Below are positions 19,519 to 28,874 of a stretch of DNA of 64,000 bases, piece by piece. A model generated the notes under the pieces. The model did not search any database. It was not told the DNA's origin and was given only the letters and a program-made list of their open reading frames with translations. The number at the start of each line of letters is the position of its first letter. Within the stretch, counting starts at the first letter, position 1. The stretch is from Methanobacterium bryantii. Lineage in GTDB: Archaea > Methanobacteriota > Methanobacteria > Methanobacteriales > Methanobacteriaceae. Position numbers and translations under genes: made by a program. The stretch is taken from assembly GCF_002287175.1 (NCBI RefSeq), contig NZ_LMVM01000039.1:1-64000 (forward strand). Reading direction: 5' to 3'.

Positions 19519-19983
19519 AAAAATTAACGTATGACGCCCATTTCAAGAGTGGCCGTGTAGCTGGCACAAATTTTGTTTTTGCGAGGAATTAACAGATTTA
19601 ACACCCAATTAAATGGAGTATGTTAAAAGTTATTCCTTATAAGATGATATGCATAACACTTAAAGTCCACCAAAAGAACATAGCCCCCATACAGAAATGA
19701 CTTATCAACTATTAGTCCTACTTACAAGCAGAACTTTTAGTGGATAATAGATAACACGCTTCTCGTAGGATTTCAAACTACCATACATTTTTATATGGAC
19801 AGGAATTCACACCTAATTTTAGATCTCAAAAAAATGAAATTAGGAATGTTGCAAAACTTGGAATGGAATTATAAAGATGAGAATCTATTGTTTAACTGGT
19901 TTTCGGAACGAAACTTGAGTTTAAATACGCAAGATGTTTACATTTATGCATATAATTGAAATTTTACTGCTTTGTAATATAGT

Positions 19984-20375
19984 CGTATAACGACCGAAGG
20001 CGAAAAGCAAATATCATTAAAGTTGTCAGAAAGACAATTAAAAGAACTGCGAAACTACGCAGAACAAACCGGAGAAAACCCCATCAGCTACCACATAAGA
20101 CAAGCCATAACCAATACCTACAACAACAAAAAGGAAAGTGAAAAAAGGTTAATGGTAGTGATACTAAGACGGGTAGTCTGGCTGAGTTTAAAAAATAGTT
20201 TAGAGCAGAGTATGGTGATCATGTGCAAGTGAGTCGACGGGATATTAGTCATTTTATCATGAATAGGTATGGCGTTCATGATTCGAGGTCTATTAAGAAT
20301 CGTATTGATTTTTTAATAGCACAAGCTGTTATAATGCCTTTTGCTCCGAATGTATATAATATTACTCAACTCTAA
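19984..20375 (+). pseudogene. Decayed ribbon-helix-helix DNA-binding protein gene
   Basis: The first frame reads EKQISLKLSERQLKELRNYA and continues ENPISYHIRQAI, a ribbon-helix-helix (CopG/MetJ-like) pattern with its N-terminal beta strand, but there is no ATG, GTG or good ribosome binding site; a TTG at 20023 is the only start. The sequence then changes frame and continues LAEFKK, stop (20196-20198), FRAEYGDHVQVSRRDISHF and on to NVYNITQL before the stop at 20373. The two parts look like one gene broken by a frameshift and a nonsense codon. It may be a former plasmid or virus regulator. Confidence 0.6.
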
Positions 20376-20521
20376 GGTGTGGCTTCTAGTTTGATTTTGT
20401 AGGTGAGACACTTCTCCTTATCAGGAACACACAATGGAGTGACTTAATTCTCTTCGTTCATGACAATAAGTTTTAAAATTTTGCATGTACTACAATAAAA
20501 TGGGCTATCAATTTTTATCAA

Positions 20522-21187
20522 TTATCCATTTGCTATTTTTCCATCTAAAATATTAACGATTCTTCCAGCCTGTTGTGCTATGTTTGGATCATGGGTTATG
20601 ATTATTAAGGTAATATTTTCTTCTTTGTGTAAATCCTTCAGTAATTGTAGAATTTTCTGAGAATTATCAGAATCTAAAGAACCTGTTGGTTCATCAGCAA
20701 GAATGATGGATGGATTGTTAACAAGTGCTCGTGCAACAGCAATTCTTTGTCTTTCACCACCAGACAACTTTTTAGGAGAAAATTTAGCTTTATCTTCCAA
20801 ACCTACTTTTTTCAATAATTTGGAAGCTCTTTTTTCTCTTTCATCTGATGAAATTTTTAATTCATAGGTTGGAAGTTCAATGTTCTCAAGTGAAGACAAC
20901 ATAGGAAGAAGGTTGTGTAGTTGAAAAACAAAACCAATGGTTTCACTACGGAAATTACTTAAATCTTTCTCTAATAAAAGATCATGACCATCCACAACAA
21001 TCTTCCCGTTGTCTGATCTATCCAACGAACCAATCATATTCAACAGTGTTGATTTACCAGAACCCGATGGACCCATAATGGCTACAAATTCACCTTCTTC
21101 AATTGTTAAATTGATACCATCTAACGCTTTAACATTCCCATTCTCATAATATTTTGATAAATTTTCAATCTCGACGACATTAACCAT
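20522..21187 (-). CDS. ABC transporter ATP-binding protein (LolD/MacB type)
   Basis: 221 residues. Walker A GPSGSGKSTLLNMIG, signature KLSGGERQRIAVARAL, Walker B SIILADEPTGSLDSDN and the H-loop IIITHD are intact. The ATG at 21187 is preferred, with a gtgat site before it; the GTG three codons upstream overlaps that site. It is 21 nt downstream of the FtsX-like permease gene and should power it. Together with the small secreted protein at 22.5 kb they form a three-gene minus-strand unit. Confidence 0.9.
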   Translation of the reverse strand: MVNVVEIENLSKYYENGNVKALDGINLTIEEGEFVAIMGPSGSGKSTLLNMIGSLDRSDNGKIVVDGHDLLLEKDLSNFRSETIGFVFQLHNLLPMLSSLENIELPTYELKISSDEREKRASKLLKKVGLEDKAKFSPKKLSGGERQRIAVARALVNNPSIILADEPTGSLDSDNSQKILQLLKDLHKEENITLIIITHDPNIAQQAGRIVNILDGKIANG

Positions 21188-21208
21188 GTAAATCACAACC
21201 CGCTATTA

Positions 21209-22348
21209 TTATTCCTCCTTTACAGCTTCAGCTGGAGATAATCTACTTGCCCTAATAGCAGGTAATAATGCACCTGACAAAGCCATGACAACAACAATCA
21301 TAAACGTATTTAAAAACGTTTTAAATGACAAGGTTCCCAAGAAGTTAAAGAAATCAATCCTATAAAAAGGATGCATCAGATATATAGCAAAAGTTATTAA
21401 AATTGCAATTATCGAAGCAAATATAAATGAAACTATGGATATTATGAACGTTTCACTCATTACCATTGCAAAAATTCTCCTCGATTTCCAACCTATCGCC
21501 TTTAAAACACCAATTTCTCGTGTTCTATCACCAACGGACTTCATCATAATAATTAAAGTCAATAAAATCCCTATTATCGTTGGAACAAATATAAATATTA
21601 TTTTATTTACCAACTCTTGATAGTTGTAATCTTTTTCTCCTTCTTCAGTAGGACCCATAATACTAATATTTTCATTAATATATTGATTTTTTAAATCTTT
21701 GGTAATTTCTATATTATTTACACCTTCTTTAGTTTGAATAAGAATTTCTTCAACAGACCCGTTTTTATAATCTATAGGTAAATTATATAATGTTTCAAAT
21801 TCTTGAACATTTTTTAACGAAGTGTAAAATTTATCATCATTCTTACTTATTTTAATAGTTACTCCAACGATTTTATATTTATTTTTATTAATAAAAACAT
21901 ATTCTCCAACCGTTTTATTTAACTTCGCAGCAATATCGTTAGATAACACTACTTCTTTTTCATTATCATTAAATTTTCTGCCATTAGCAAGCATCATTTT
22001 CATGAAATCTGTATCCGATGAATTAACACCCATCACAGTACCATTAATACCCTCAATATCGCACCTACCACTAATTAACCCAACTACATTTTCAATACGA
22101 TTATCTTTTTTTAGCTCATCTATTAAACTTTCACGTATGGGTAGTGAAGCTTGAGTAATATTATTCTCAGATCCTACTATCAATATATCCTCATTAGGTA
22201 TGAATTTTTCATTCAATCCCTGGCTTGTTTGTATATTAATTGCAAAAAAAAGAATTATTAATATTGGTATGGATATGCCTAATAATTGATATAGAGTTCT
22301 TGATTTTTTTCTAAATGAACTTTTTAAAATAAACTTTTTAAATGACAT
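21209..22348 (-). CDS. ABC transporter permease (FtsX/MacB family)
   Basis: About 379 residues from the ATG at 22348 (MSFKKFIL), preceded by gaggaag; the ATG at 22363 overlaps that site. One N-terminal membrane segment (LGISIPILIILFFAI), a large extracytoplasmic MacB-PCD-like domain (~45-245), then three membrane segments with the FtsX motif TREIGVLKAIGW, ending SPAEAVKEE. Such transporters act on extracytoplasmic lipids, peptides or lipoproteins rather than importing nutrients. Adjacency to a small secreted protein suggests export, or immunity against it (inference). Confidence 0.88.
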   Translation of the reverse strand: MSFKKFILKSSFRKKSRTLYQLLGISIPILIILFFAINIQTSQGLNEKFIPNEDILIVGSENNITQASLPIRESLIDELKKDNRIENVVGLISGRCDIEGINGTVMGVNSSDTDFMKMMLANGRKFNDNEKEVVLSNDIAAKLNKTVGEYVFINKNKYKIVGVTIKISKNDDKFYTSLKNVQEFETLYNLPIDYKNGSVEEILIQTKEGVNNIEITKDLKNQYINENISIMGPTEEGEKDYNYQELVNKIIFIFVPTIIGILLTLIIMMKSVGDRTREIGVLKAIGWKSRRIFAMVMSETFIISIVSFIFASIIAILITFAIYLMHPFYRIDFFNFLGTLSFKTFLNTFMIVVVMALSGALLPAIRASRLSPAEAVKEE

Positions 22349-22470
22349 GATATACTTCCTCATTTGAAAATTTGAGATCCGCTGCCCAATTCTGATAACA
22401 ATATATTAAATCTGTTATAATGCTGAAAAAATAGGATCTTAAAAATAGAGTGTTAATATATTAATTAACA

Positions 22471-22794
22471 CTACCAAGAAACACCTATTCCCCCATCACT
22501 TCTCATATAAAAACCCAACACAGAAGGCACATAATTCCAAGCTATATCTGTATTTGGGTTAAACCATCCCAACGGGTTTATATACATTCTCCTCCAACCA
22601 TCTGTTATAATTCTCTGGTGATGGTTGGTACCGAAGTCCCAATTCATAGTCTGCTGTCCATTCCCATTAAATAGTTTTAAATTACCTTGACAATTATGAG
22701 TATAGATCGTTGAGTAGTGAGCCGCAGCGACCGCATTTACTGAGCACAATAGTACAACAATCATTAACACTATCAAAGCATTTTTTTTAAACAT
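22471..22794 (-). CDS. Small secreted protein of unknown function beside the ABC transporter
   Basis: 107 residues with ggagagg 8 nt before the ATG. A clear signal peptide (KKNALIVLMIVVLLCSVNAVAAA) leaves a mature ~82-residue protein rich in Trp, Tyr, Asn, His and Gly, with one Cys and an end GGIGVSW. I do not recognise the family with confidence. The layout (small secreted Gly/aromatic-rich protein, then permease and ATPase) resembles that around lactococcin-972-like bacteriocins, but the sequence similarity is not convincing. Alternatives are a secreted sensor or surface protein. Confidence 0.7.
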   Translation of the reverse strand: MFKKNALIVLMIVVLLCSVNAVAAAHYSTIYTHNCQGNLKLFNGNGQQTMNWDFGTNHHQRIITDGWRRMYINPLGWFNPNTDIAWNYVPSVLGFYMRSDGGIGVSW

Positions 22795-22914
22795 TTATAT
22801 TCGCCTCTCCATTTTTTTTATTATCTTATTACAGACTTAAAAACTTAGATCTATTTAAACTGTTGGTTATTACATAAACCGTACTGTCAAAAACGTGAGA
22901 TTGGTTGTCAAAAA

Positions 22915-23219
22915 GAGGATATGCACTTGTCGATGTATTCCAACCCTGTGTTACTTATAACAAAATAAACACATTCAAATGGTTTAAAGAAAATGTGTAC
23001 TATCTTGACGACTAATATGACCCCCATGACAGAAGTGAAGCTTTCAAAAAGGCAATAGAGTTCCTTAAATTCCCGCTCGGAATTTTATATATCAATCCCA
23101 ATAAAACACCTTATGAAGACATATTATCAGTTTACTGGGAAGAAAAAACTCCATTATATGAAAGAGAAGTTGATATGGATAAATTAAAGGCTCTTATTGA
23201 GTCAAAACGAAAGATTTAA
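22915..23219 (+). pseudogene. Second copy of the 2-oxoacid oxidoreductase beta-subunit 3' end
   Basis: Reads like 18550-18854 base by base with scattered changes (shared stretch cttgtcgatgtattccaacc, then NKINTFKWFKENVYYLDD), ending at the same stop. It has no start and a TAA at 23013-23015 in frame (Ser codon to stop), so it is dead. Divergence is moderate, so the duplication is not recent. Confidence 0.8.
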
Positions 23220-23246
23220 CCATTAGTTTATCTTGGGATTAATCCA

Positions 23247-24141
23247 ATGAAAATAGGTTATACTGCCCTAAACTGGACAATAGGTGCAATGGGGCTAAAG
23301 CATTTCGTTTAAAATCATATTCACATGAAAAACTCATTGAAACAACCCAAAATAATCTAGAATGTCTTCTCAAGATGTTAAAGTTCAACGTTGAGAATGA
23401 TTTACTCTTTTTCAGGATTATCTCGCGACTAATTCCCTTTGCATCCCATCCAATAATGGATTTTGATTGGAAAGAATATTTTAAAGATAATTTTAATGAA
23501 ATAAGCGAATTTATCCATGAGAATGATATAAGAATTTCAATGCACCCTGGACAATTCGTTGTAGTTAATTCTAATGACACTGATGTTTTTGAAAGAGGAT
23601 TAAATGAACTTAAATACCACAGTGAAGTTTTTGACATCTTAAATCTTGACAGTACCACCAAAATGCAGGTACATGTTGGGGGGGAGTTTATGGCAATAAA
23701 GAAAAGAGCATGGAAAGGTTTATAGAACGATACAAAAGCCTAGATAAAAATATAAAAAGAAGACTTGTCATTGAAAATGACGAAAAAAGTTATAACCTTT
23801 CAGAATGTCTGGAAATAAGTCATCAAACTAAAATTCCGGTTTTATTTGATTATTTTCATCATGAACTTAATAACACTGGCGAAGACCTTGAAGGATGTTT
23901 TGAGAACTTTACAAAAACATGGAAAACTAAAGATGGATTACCTTTAGTTGACTACAGCTCCCAAAATCCTGAGAAAGCTAAAGGGACCCATATAAAATCA
24001 ATAGATATAGATCATTTTAAAAATTTTTTAAAAGAAACAAGGAATTTTGATTTTGATATAATGCTTGAGATAAAAGATAAAGAAGCAAGCGCTTTAAAGG
24101 CAGTAGACGTTTTAAAATATGATAAACGGTTTAATAAATAG
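23247..24141 (+). pseudogene. uvsE: UV damage endonuclease (UvsE/UvdE), frameshifted
   Basis: Starts MKIGYTALNWTIG and would continue CNGAKAFRLKSYSHEKLIE if one T were restored near 23285 (ggtgc for ggttgc). The central part (ISRLIPFASHPIMDF..ISMHPGQFVVVNSND) and the C-terminal part (VYGNKEKSMERF..RRLVIENDEKSY..VLFDYFHHELN) are in different frames, separated at a run of seven G (~23678-23684); one more or two fewer G would restore HVGG-VYG. His/Glu metal ligands typical of the UvsE TIM barrel (HPGQ, IENDE, HH) are still readable. It is either a pseudogene or affected by indels in the G run. Confidence 0.75.
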
Positions 24142-24208
24142 AATATAACTAAATTAGTTACTCCGGCTAATGACTAATTCATTTTGTAGGAAAATAAGAG
24201 CATATTCA

Positions 24209-24257
24209 TTATAATAAAATTTCAACAATCTATGCCCCCTGAACTTTAAATTATATG
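24209..24257 (+). repeat. Direct repeat copy 2
   Basis: A diverged copy of 19469-19518 (TTATAATAAAATTT .. aacaat..ctatgc.. actttaaatta), running directly into the third fragment of the beta-subunit 3' end. The two copies bracket the RHH relic, the ABC transporter unit and uvsE. Confidence 0.5.
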
Positions 24258-24316
24258 AAAAAGATGTCAATATAGAAAAACTAAAGAACTTTATCGCATC
24301 AAAAAGGAATATTTAG
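24251..24316 (+). pseudogene. Third copy of the 2-oxoacid oxidoreductase beta-subunit 3' end
   Basis: The last 22 codons only: LYEKDVNIEKLKNFIASKRNI-stop against LYERDVDMEKLKNLIRSKRKI-stop in the intact gene. No start or upstream homology is visible. Confidence 0.7.
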
Positions 24317-24394
24317 ATATTTATAACTTGCTCCTCAAGTTTTACTGCTGTTGGTCGTAAAGCTGAAAAATATGCAATATTCACTCCAAAAAAT

Positions 24395-25555
24395 CTACAA
24401 ATCTTCAACGTTTTTCAATTGCTCCAGAACATATTCCCTGATTTTTCCAGGATCTGGCAGTTCTTGAACAACTTTACGGCTTTCTATGAATGGATAAATG
24501 AGGTCTTCATATCTTCCACCACATTCACATATTTCAAATTCTTTTTCGAAGGGTAAAATTAAGTCTTTACCACACTTTAAACACTTAATGACCCTTTTTA
24601 CTCCAGAAAATTTACCCCTTTTAGCCACGGGTTCTCCGTTTAACTCAACTATGTCCATGGAAAAGTCAACAACCGGCGCATTACTGATAGATGTACCAAT
24701 TCCGTAGCCGTCTACCAGTTTATTCAGACTTTGCAGGTCATTTTCCTGAATTCCCCCACTAACGAAAAATTTAACGTTATCGAAACCTCTTAAGTCCAGT
24801 TCCCATCTCGCTTCTTCAAGAATACGGTAAAAGTCCCCCCGCCTTGAAGAAGGGGTGTCAAAACGTACTGCGTAAAGTTTTTCTCCCATTGCTTCTGCAA
24901 CGTTCAAACACTCGAATTTTTCATCGTTGAATGTATCAATAAGTGCCACTCGATTGACACCGGGATCTATAACCTCATCAAAAGCTTTTATAGATTCTAC
25001 CGTAGAACCAATGCAGATTATCATAGCATGAGGAATGGTCCCTAAAGGGTCTTCCCCTATAATTTCTCCACTTTTGATGACTGAAACCCCGTCGCATCCC
25101 CCAATATAAGCGCTCCTTTCTATCATAGGTGCAATTACAGGATGCATCCTCCGAGCCCCAAAACTCATTACCAAGCGTTCCCCTGCCAGTTTTTTATACC
25201 TCGAAGCTTTAGTTGCAATGCCCGTGGCCTGACATAAAAGTCCCAGTATGGCAGTTTCGTAAACACAGAAATCCTGATAGTTGCCCTCTATTTCCAGCAC
25301 GGGTTGGTCAGGATAAAAAATTGTTCCTTCCTTCATGGCCCTTACAGTTACAGGGAGATCTTTTAAAAGGTTAATAACTTCTTCCAAACCTGCTAAAACT
25401 GCCCATTCATACCCTTCAGGTAAACTTTTAGCAGCGAATTCTGCTTTGACCCTGCAGTTAACGTCTTTCTGTTTAAGAATTTCCAGAGTCCTGTTAAAAT
25501 ATACATCAGTGACCTTACCATCCCTAATTTCCTTTTCTTCAGCAACATGAAACAT
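24395..25555 (-). CDS. pncB: Nicotinate phosphoribosyltransferase
   Basis: About 386 residues from the ATG at 25555, with ggtgg 5 nt upstream; the longer TTG start at 25567 would overlap this site. NAPRTase-type barrel with FGARRMHP, GTIPHAMI, DTFNDEKFE, RFDTPSSRRGDF and the phosphate loop FVSGGIQE, followed by GYGIGTSISNAP. A C-terminal zinc-ribbon-like segment (CLKCGKD..CECGG) is present, as in archaeal members. It makes nicotinate mononucleotide from nicotinate and PRPP in NAD salvage, complementing the de novo genes nadX-nadA at 40 kb. Confidence 0.87.
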   Translation of the reverse strand: MFHVAEEKEIRDGKVTDVYFNRTLEILKQKDVNCRVKAEFAAKSLPEGYEWAVLAGLEEVINLLKDLPVTVRAMKEGTIFYPDQPVLEIEGNYQDFCVYETAILGLLCQATGIATKASRYKKLAGERLVMSFGARRMHPVIAPMIERSAYIGGCDGVSVIKSGEIIGEDPLGTIPHAMIICIGSTVESIKAFDEVIDPGVNRVALIDTFNDEKFECLNVAEAMGEKLYAVRFDTPSSRRGDFYRILEEARWELDLRGFDNVKFFVSGGIQENDLQSLNKLVDGYGIGTSISNAPVVDFSMDIVELNGEPVAKRGKFSGVKRVIKCLKCGKDLILPFEKEFEICECGGRYEDLIYPFIESRKVVQELPDPGKIREYVLEQLKNVEDL

Positions 25556-26136
25556 ACAGTCCACCAAACCAGTGCAATAAATTATAACGTTTTTTTTAAT
25601 TCATTTGAGTTTAAATCACAGTTAAAATGTATTTGAAAAGATAAATATTTAAATTTATACCACTTAAAGGTTAATCCTCAGCTCTTCAAATATCAGTTAT
25701 TGTAGGTCCCCAATTACTGATAATTAAGCCCAAACACATGAACTACCTGAACGGTGCGCAAAGAACAAATTTCATGGACATATCTATAACAACCATTTAA
25801 AATCTGCTTTTATATCCTCAAATAAATCAGGGTTATTTCCACATGCTACCTGCATTTTATCAGGCCACATTGATGCACTATCTGAATATACATGTTAAAG
25901 TAACTAATTTGGACATATTATTCCTTACATCTATATTCAAATTTTTTAATCATTTAAATCGCTTATTTAATTATAAAACAAATTTATGGAAGTTTATATT
26001 CTAAAATACAAATATACGTGGATTTAAAAATAAAGTCCAAATATAATTATAAATTAAAATATTTTCAATAAACAGTTAAATTAATCTAAAATTAAATTCA
26101 ATAGTTAAATAAATCTTAATCCTTTTTTATTATATA
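25556..26136. other. AT-rich intergenic stretch
   Basis: No gene, repeat or structured RNA could be supported. It lies between the pncB start and the tRNA-Met promoter. Confidence 0.4.
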
Positions 26137-26178
26137 GAAAACTTTAAATTAGATGAAAAATAATGTAGGATAAGCCAC
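26137..26178 (+). promoter_or_regulatory. tRNA-Met promoter
   Basis: TATA-like TTTAAATTA at 26143-26151, about 36 nt before the tRNA. The 18 bases gaaaactttaaattagat are repeated exactly at 19501-19518. Confidence 0.6.
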
Positions 26179-26288
26179 GCCGGGGTGGCTCAGTTGGTTA
26201 GAGCGCACGGCTCATAGGGTATTTAAGCAGTGCTCTGACTTTTTCCTGGGATACCGTGAGGCCGCGGGTTCGAATCCCGCCCCCGGCA
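26179..26288 (+). tRNA. tRNA-Met (CAT), with 36-nt intron
   Basis: Acceptor stem GCCGGGG/CCCCGGC with discriminator A, D arm GCTC..GAGC, anticodon stem CACGG/CCGTG, T arm GCGGG TTCGAAT CCCGC. The anticodon CAT is at 26213-26215. An intron of 36 nt (26217-26252) sits at the canonical position after base 37, as known for elongator tRNA-Met in Methanothermobacter. CCA is not encoded. Confidence 0.95.
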
Positions 26289-26393
26289 TTTAAATCTCAC
26301 GATCCAGGACGAATTTTATTTTTATATAAATTTTAAATTCTAAAAATTAGTTTAAAGATTTTATTTTACTTCAAATAAGATATAACTCAAAAA

Positions 26394-28316
26394 TTATTTT
26401 TTATATTCCATAACAAGCATCGTTATATCATCAAACTGCTCTCTTTCCCCTGCAAAATTGTCAACTTTTTCTTTAACATATACCACTAACTCTTTAAGGC
26501 TTAAATTTGATTTATCATTCATAATTTGCAGTAAACGGGAATCCCCAAATAATTCATCATTAATGTTGCTGGCTTCAGTTACGCCGTCAGTATATAAATA
26601 GACCCTATCTCCAGGTTCCAATGCGATTGAATTTTGATGGTACTGGATATCTTCCATACCTGCCAGAACAAATCCTGGCTTTGATTTGAGCCAATTATAA
26701 TCATTACATGAATGTTTAATCAATGGAGGATTATGACCTGCATTAACATAGGTAAATTTACCAGTTTCAATTTCTAAAATACCCATCCATGCGGTTACAA
26801 ACATGTTTTCATCGTTTCCTTCACACAGCTGATTATTAACTGCTGTAAATATCTCTGCAGGGCTTTTTCCAAGCTGTGCATGGTTTTTAATCAACGTCTT
26901 TGCAACCACCATGAAGAGTGCCGCAGGTACTCCCTTTCCAGAGACATCTGCAATTACAATGGCCAGACGGCTTTCATCTATTAAAAAGAAATCATAAAAG
27001 TCCCCGCCAACTTCTTTTGCAGGTATATTCGCTGCATAAACATCAAATTCATCTCTTTCAGGAAAAGCTGGGAATTTACGAGGCAGCATATCTTCCTGTA
27101 TTTTTTTTGCAACGTTAAGCTCCGTGTTGATCCTTTCTTTTTCAGCGGTGACATTTTTAAGGTTTTTCACGTAAATTTCAAGTTCCATGGCCATTTTTTG
27201 AAAAGAAGCCGCTAAAATTCCTACTTCGCTATTTTGAGCTGCATACTGTTCACATTTTGAGATGATAGCATCGTTGTTTCTTATTCCGCCCAAATCACTG
27301 ACATAATTTTTTACGATATCAGATATAGATTCTATTGGCGTGGAAATATTCCTTTCGATATACCATAAAAATGCAATTGATGCAATATAAAAAACAGAAA
27401 GGATTAATGTAATATTCAAATATACAGCATCCCAAAAATGCAGCGTATTTCCTGCTGAAACTATGAAAAGGGACCTGATTCCAGTTAATATTGCAATAAT
27501 TGCTCCCATAATAATAAAAATTACAATTAAGTTTTCTGTTAAAGACATTTTTATTTCAGTTGCCCTTTCCCTTATTTCGCTGGTAATTGGCCTGAAAACA
27601 TAGATCAGAACCAATGAATAAGTTATAACTCCTGCAATCCATCCCCATATATTCGGATCAGTAAATGCAGAATAAATACCGTTCCCAATACTAATTACAA
27701 CAACCAGCACTGCTATTAAATCAAATATTTTATGCGGTACTCTTGTTTTCTTTACCTTTTTTGGTTTATACATCGAAATACCATAAAAATTAGCCCCAAT
27801 AAGGATCAGGGTCCCGAACATTATGGAAAAATCGAAGTTGTTAACTGCAAATATCAACGTGGTTAACGAAACCAGATCATACAAGCCCAATCCATCCATT
27901 AAAAATCCAAGCAGTCCCGCCATAACGGCAGCATTTATAAACATAATTACTACAAACTTTACCAGATGTTTAACCGTATCTAATCTAGGTAAAGTGGTTG
28001 TTTCGTCCCAGTTCAACGTGTACCACAACTTGTAAGGAATATATGCGTATAAAAATTGTATAAAAAAACTTATGCCATAAATCTCAGGGGATGAACCTGC
28101 CAGCAATTCAGATACAGAATATCCAATCGCTGCACCTGCTGCCCCCCATACTCCAAACATCAGGCCCAATACAGGAGGTAGTGCACTTGCAGGGCCTAAT
28201 TCAGATATTGGGATCCCTGGAAAGAAATAATGAAAAATAAACTTCATAATAAATATAACAGCACTGCAGAGGGCAAGTAATATGACTTTTGATTTAATAT
28301 TCTCTAAATTCTTCAT
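26394..28316 (-). CDS. Membrane-bound SpoIIE-type serine phosphatase (RsbU-like)
   Basis: 640 residues. The N-terminal ~320 residues hold about eight to nine membrane segments (ECF/MASE-like start ALCSAVIFIMKFIFHYFFPG..), then a HAMP/coiled region (~320-400; NISTPIESISDIVKNY) and a linker KKIQEDMLPRKFP. The C-terminal PP2C/SpoIIE domain (~405-640) has the metal residues in EVGGDFYDFF, ADVSGKGVPAALFM and YTDGVTEA. Such enzymes dephosphorylate a STAS-domain antagonist. It lies downstream of RsbW-like and STAS genes on the same strand and completes a partner-switch module beside the NRPS cluster. The membrane part probably senses an envelope or small-molecule signal. Confidence 0.9.
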   Translation of the reverse strand: MKNLENIKSKVILLALCSAVIFIMKFIFHYFFPGIPISELGPASALPPVLGLMFGVWGAAGAAIGYSVSELLAGSSPEIYGISFFIQFLYAYIPYKLWYTLNWDETTTLPRLDTVKHLVKFVVIMFINAAVMAGLLGFLMDGLGLYDLVSLTTLIFAVNNFDFSIMFGTLILIGANFYGISMYKPKKVKKTRVPHKIFDLIAVLVVVISIGNGIYSAFTDPNIWGWIAGVITYSLVLIYVFRPITSEIRERATEIKMSLTENLIVIFIIMGAIIAILTGIRSLFIVSAGNTLHFWDAVYLNITLILSVFYIASIAFLWYIERNISTPIESISDIVKNYVSDLGGIRNNDAIISKCEQYAAQNSEVGILAASFQKMAMELEIYVKNLKNVTAEKERINTELNVAKKIQEDMLPRKFPAFPERDEFDVYAANIPAKEVGGDFYDFFLIDESRLAIVIADVSGKGVPAALFMVVAKTLIKNHAQLGKSPAEIFTAVNNQLCEGNDENMFVTAWMGILEIETGKFTYVNAGHNPPLIKHSCNDYNWLKSKPGFVLAGMEDIQYHQNSIALEPGDRVYLYTDGVTEASNINDELFGDSRLLQIMNDKSNLSLKELVVYVKEKVDNFAGEREQFDDITMLVMEYKK

Positions 28317-28393
28317 TTTAATCTCTCTAATGTGCCTACTGATTTATAGAGAAGTCATACTGAAAAAATTAAATTGCACTTTTTAATCCTTAT

Positions 28394-28810
28394 TTAAAAA
28401 TCATTTAATTTCTTTTGGATGGTTAAAATATTCTTTCCATCACGGTATTTGTACGAAATATCATCTACATTCTTTTTTATAAGGAAAATTCCAAGCCCAC
28501 CAATTTCCTTTTCCTCGGCACTTAATGAAATATCTGGATCTTCATTTTCTAATGGATTATACTGCTTACCATAGTCTATAAACTGCATTGTAACTTTTAG
28601 GGGGCTTTCACCCACATTACAGCAAATTATAACCTCTCCTTCTTCCAATCCATAAGCATAGTTTACGATATTTACATATGCTTCTTCAATTGAAAGTTCC
28701 AGCTGCAGTCTTGCTTTCATAACATAATCTACAGAGTCCAGCTGGTCACCTAAGAAATCCATCACTTTCTGCAGGTTTTCTATTTTTGCAGGTACTGTTA
28801 ATTTATTCAT
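28394..28810 (-). CDS. RsbW/SpoIIAB-like ATP-binding kinase (anti-sigma-type)
   Basis: 138 residues, a single HATPase_c domain of the GHKL family. N-box LSIEEAYVNIVNYAYG, G1-like FIDYGKQYNPL and G2 EIGGLGIFLIKKNVDDISY. In bacteria these proteins phosphorylate a STAS antagonist and hold a sigma factor; archaea have no sigma70, so the partner here must be something else. The gene lies between the phosphatase and STAS genes. Confidence 0.88.
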   Translation of the reverse strand: MNKLTVPAKIENLQKVMDFLGDQLDSVDYVMKARLQLELSIEEAYVNIVNYAYGLEEGEVIICCNVGESPLKVTMQFIDYGKQYNPLENEDPDISLSAEEKEIGGLGIFLIKKNVDDISYKYRDGKNILTIQKKLNDF

Positions 28811-28874
28811 AAATACCCATCTTTTTTGTAATTACACCAAATACAATATTATATAAACTTCCAGCTTATTTAAT

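Noticed and set aside
19531..19600. tRNA gene after the tRNA-type promoter copy
   Set aside because: No closing acceptor stem, T-loop or anticodon arm could be drawn.
22471..22794. Firm call of lactococcin-972 family for the small secreted protein
   Set aside because: Genomic layout fits, but I could not match the family's sequence pattern; kept as unknown.
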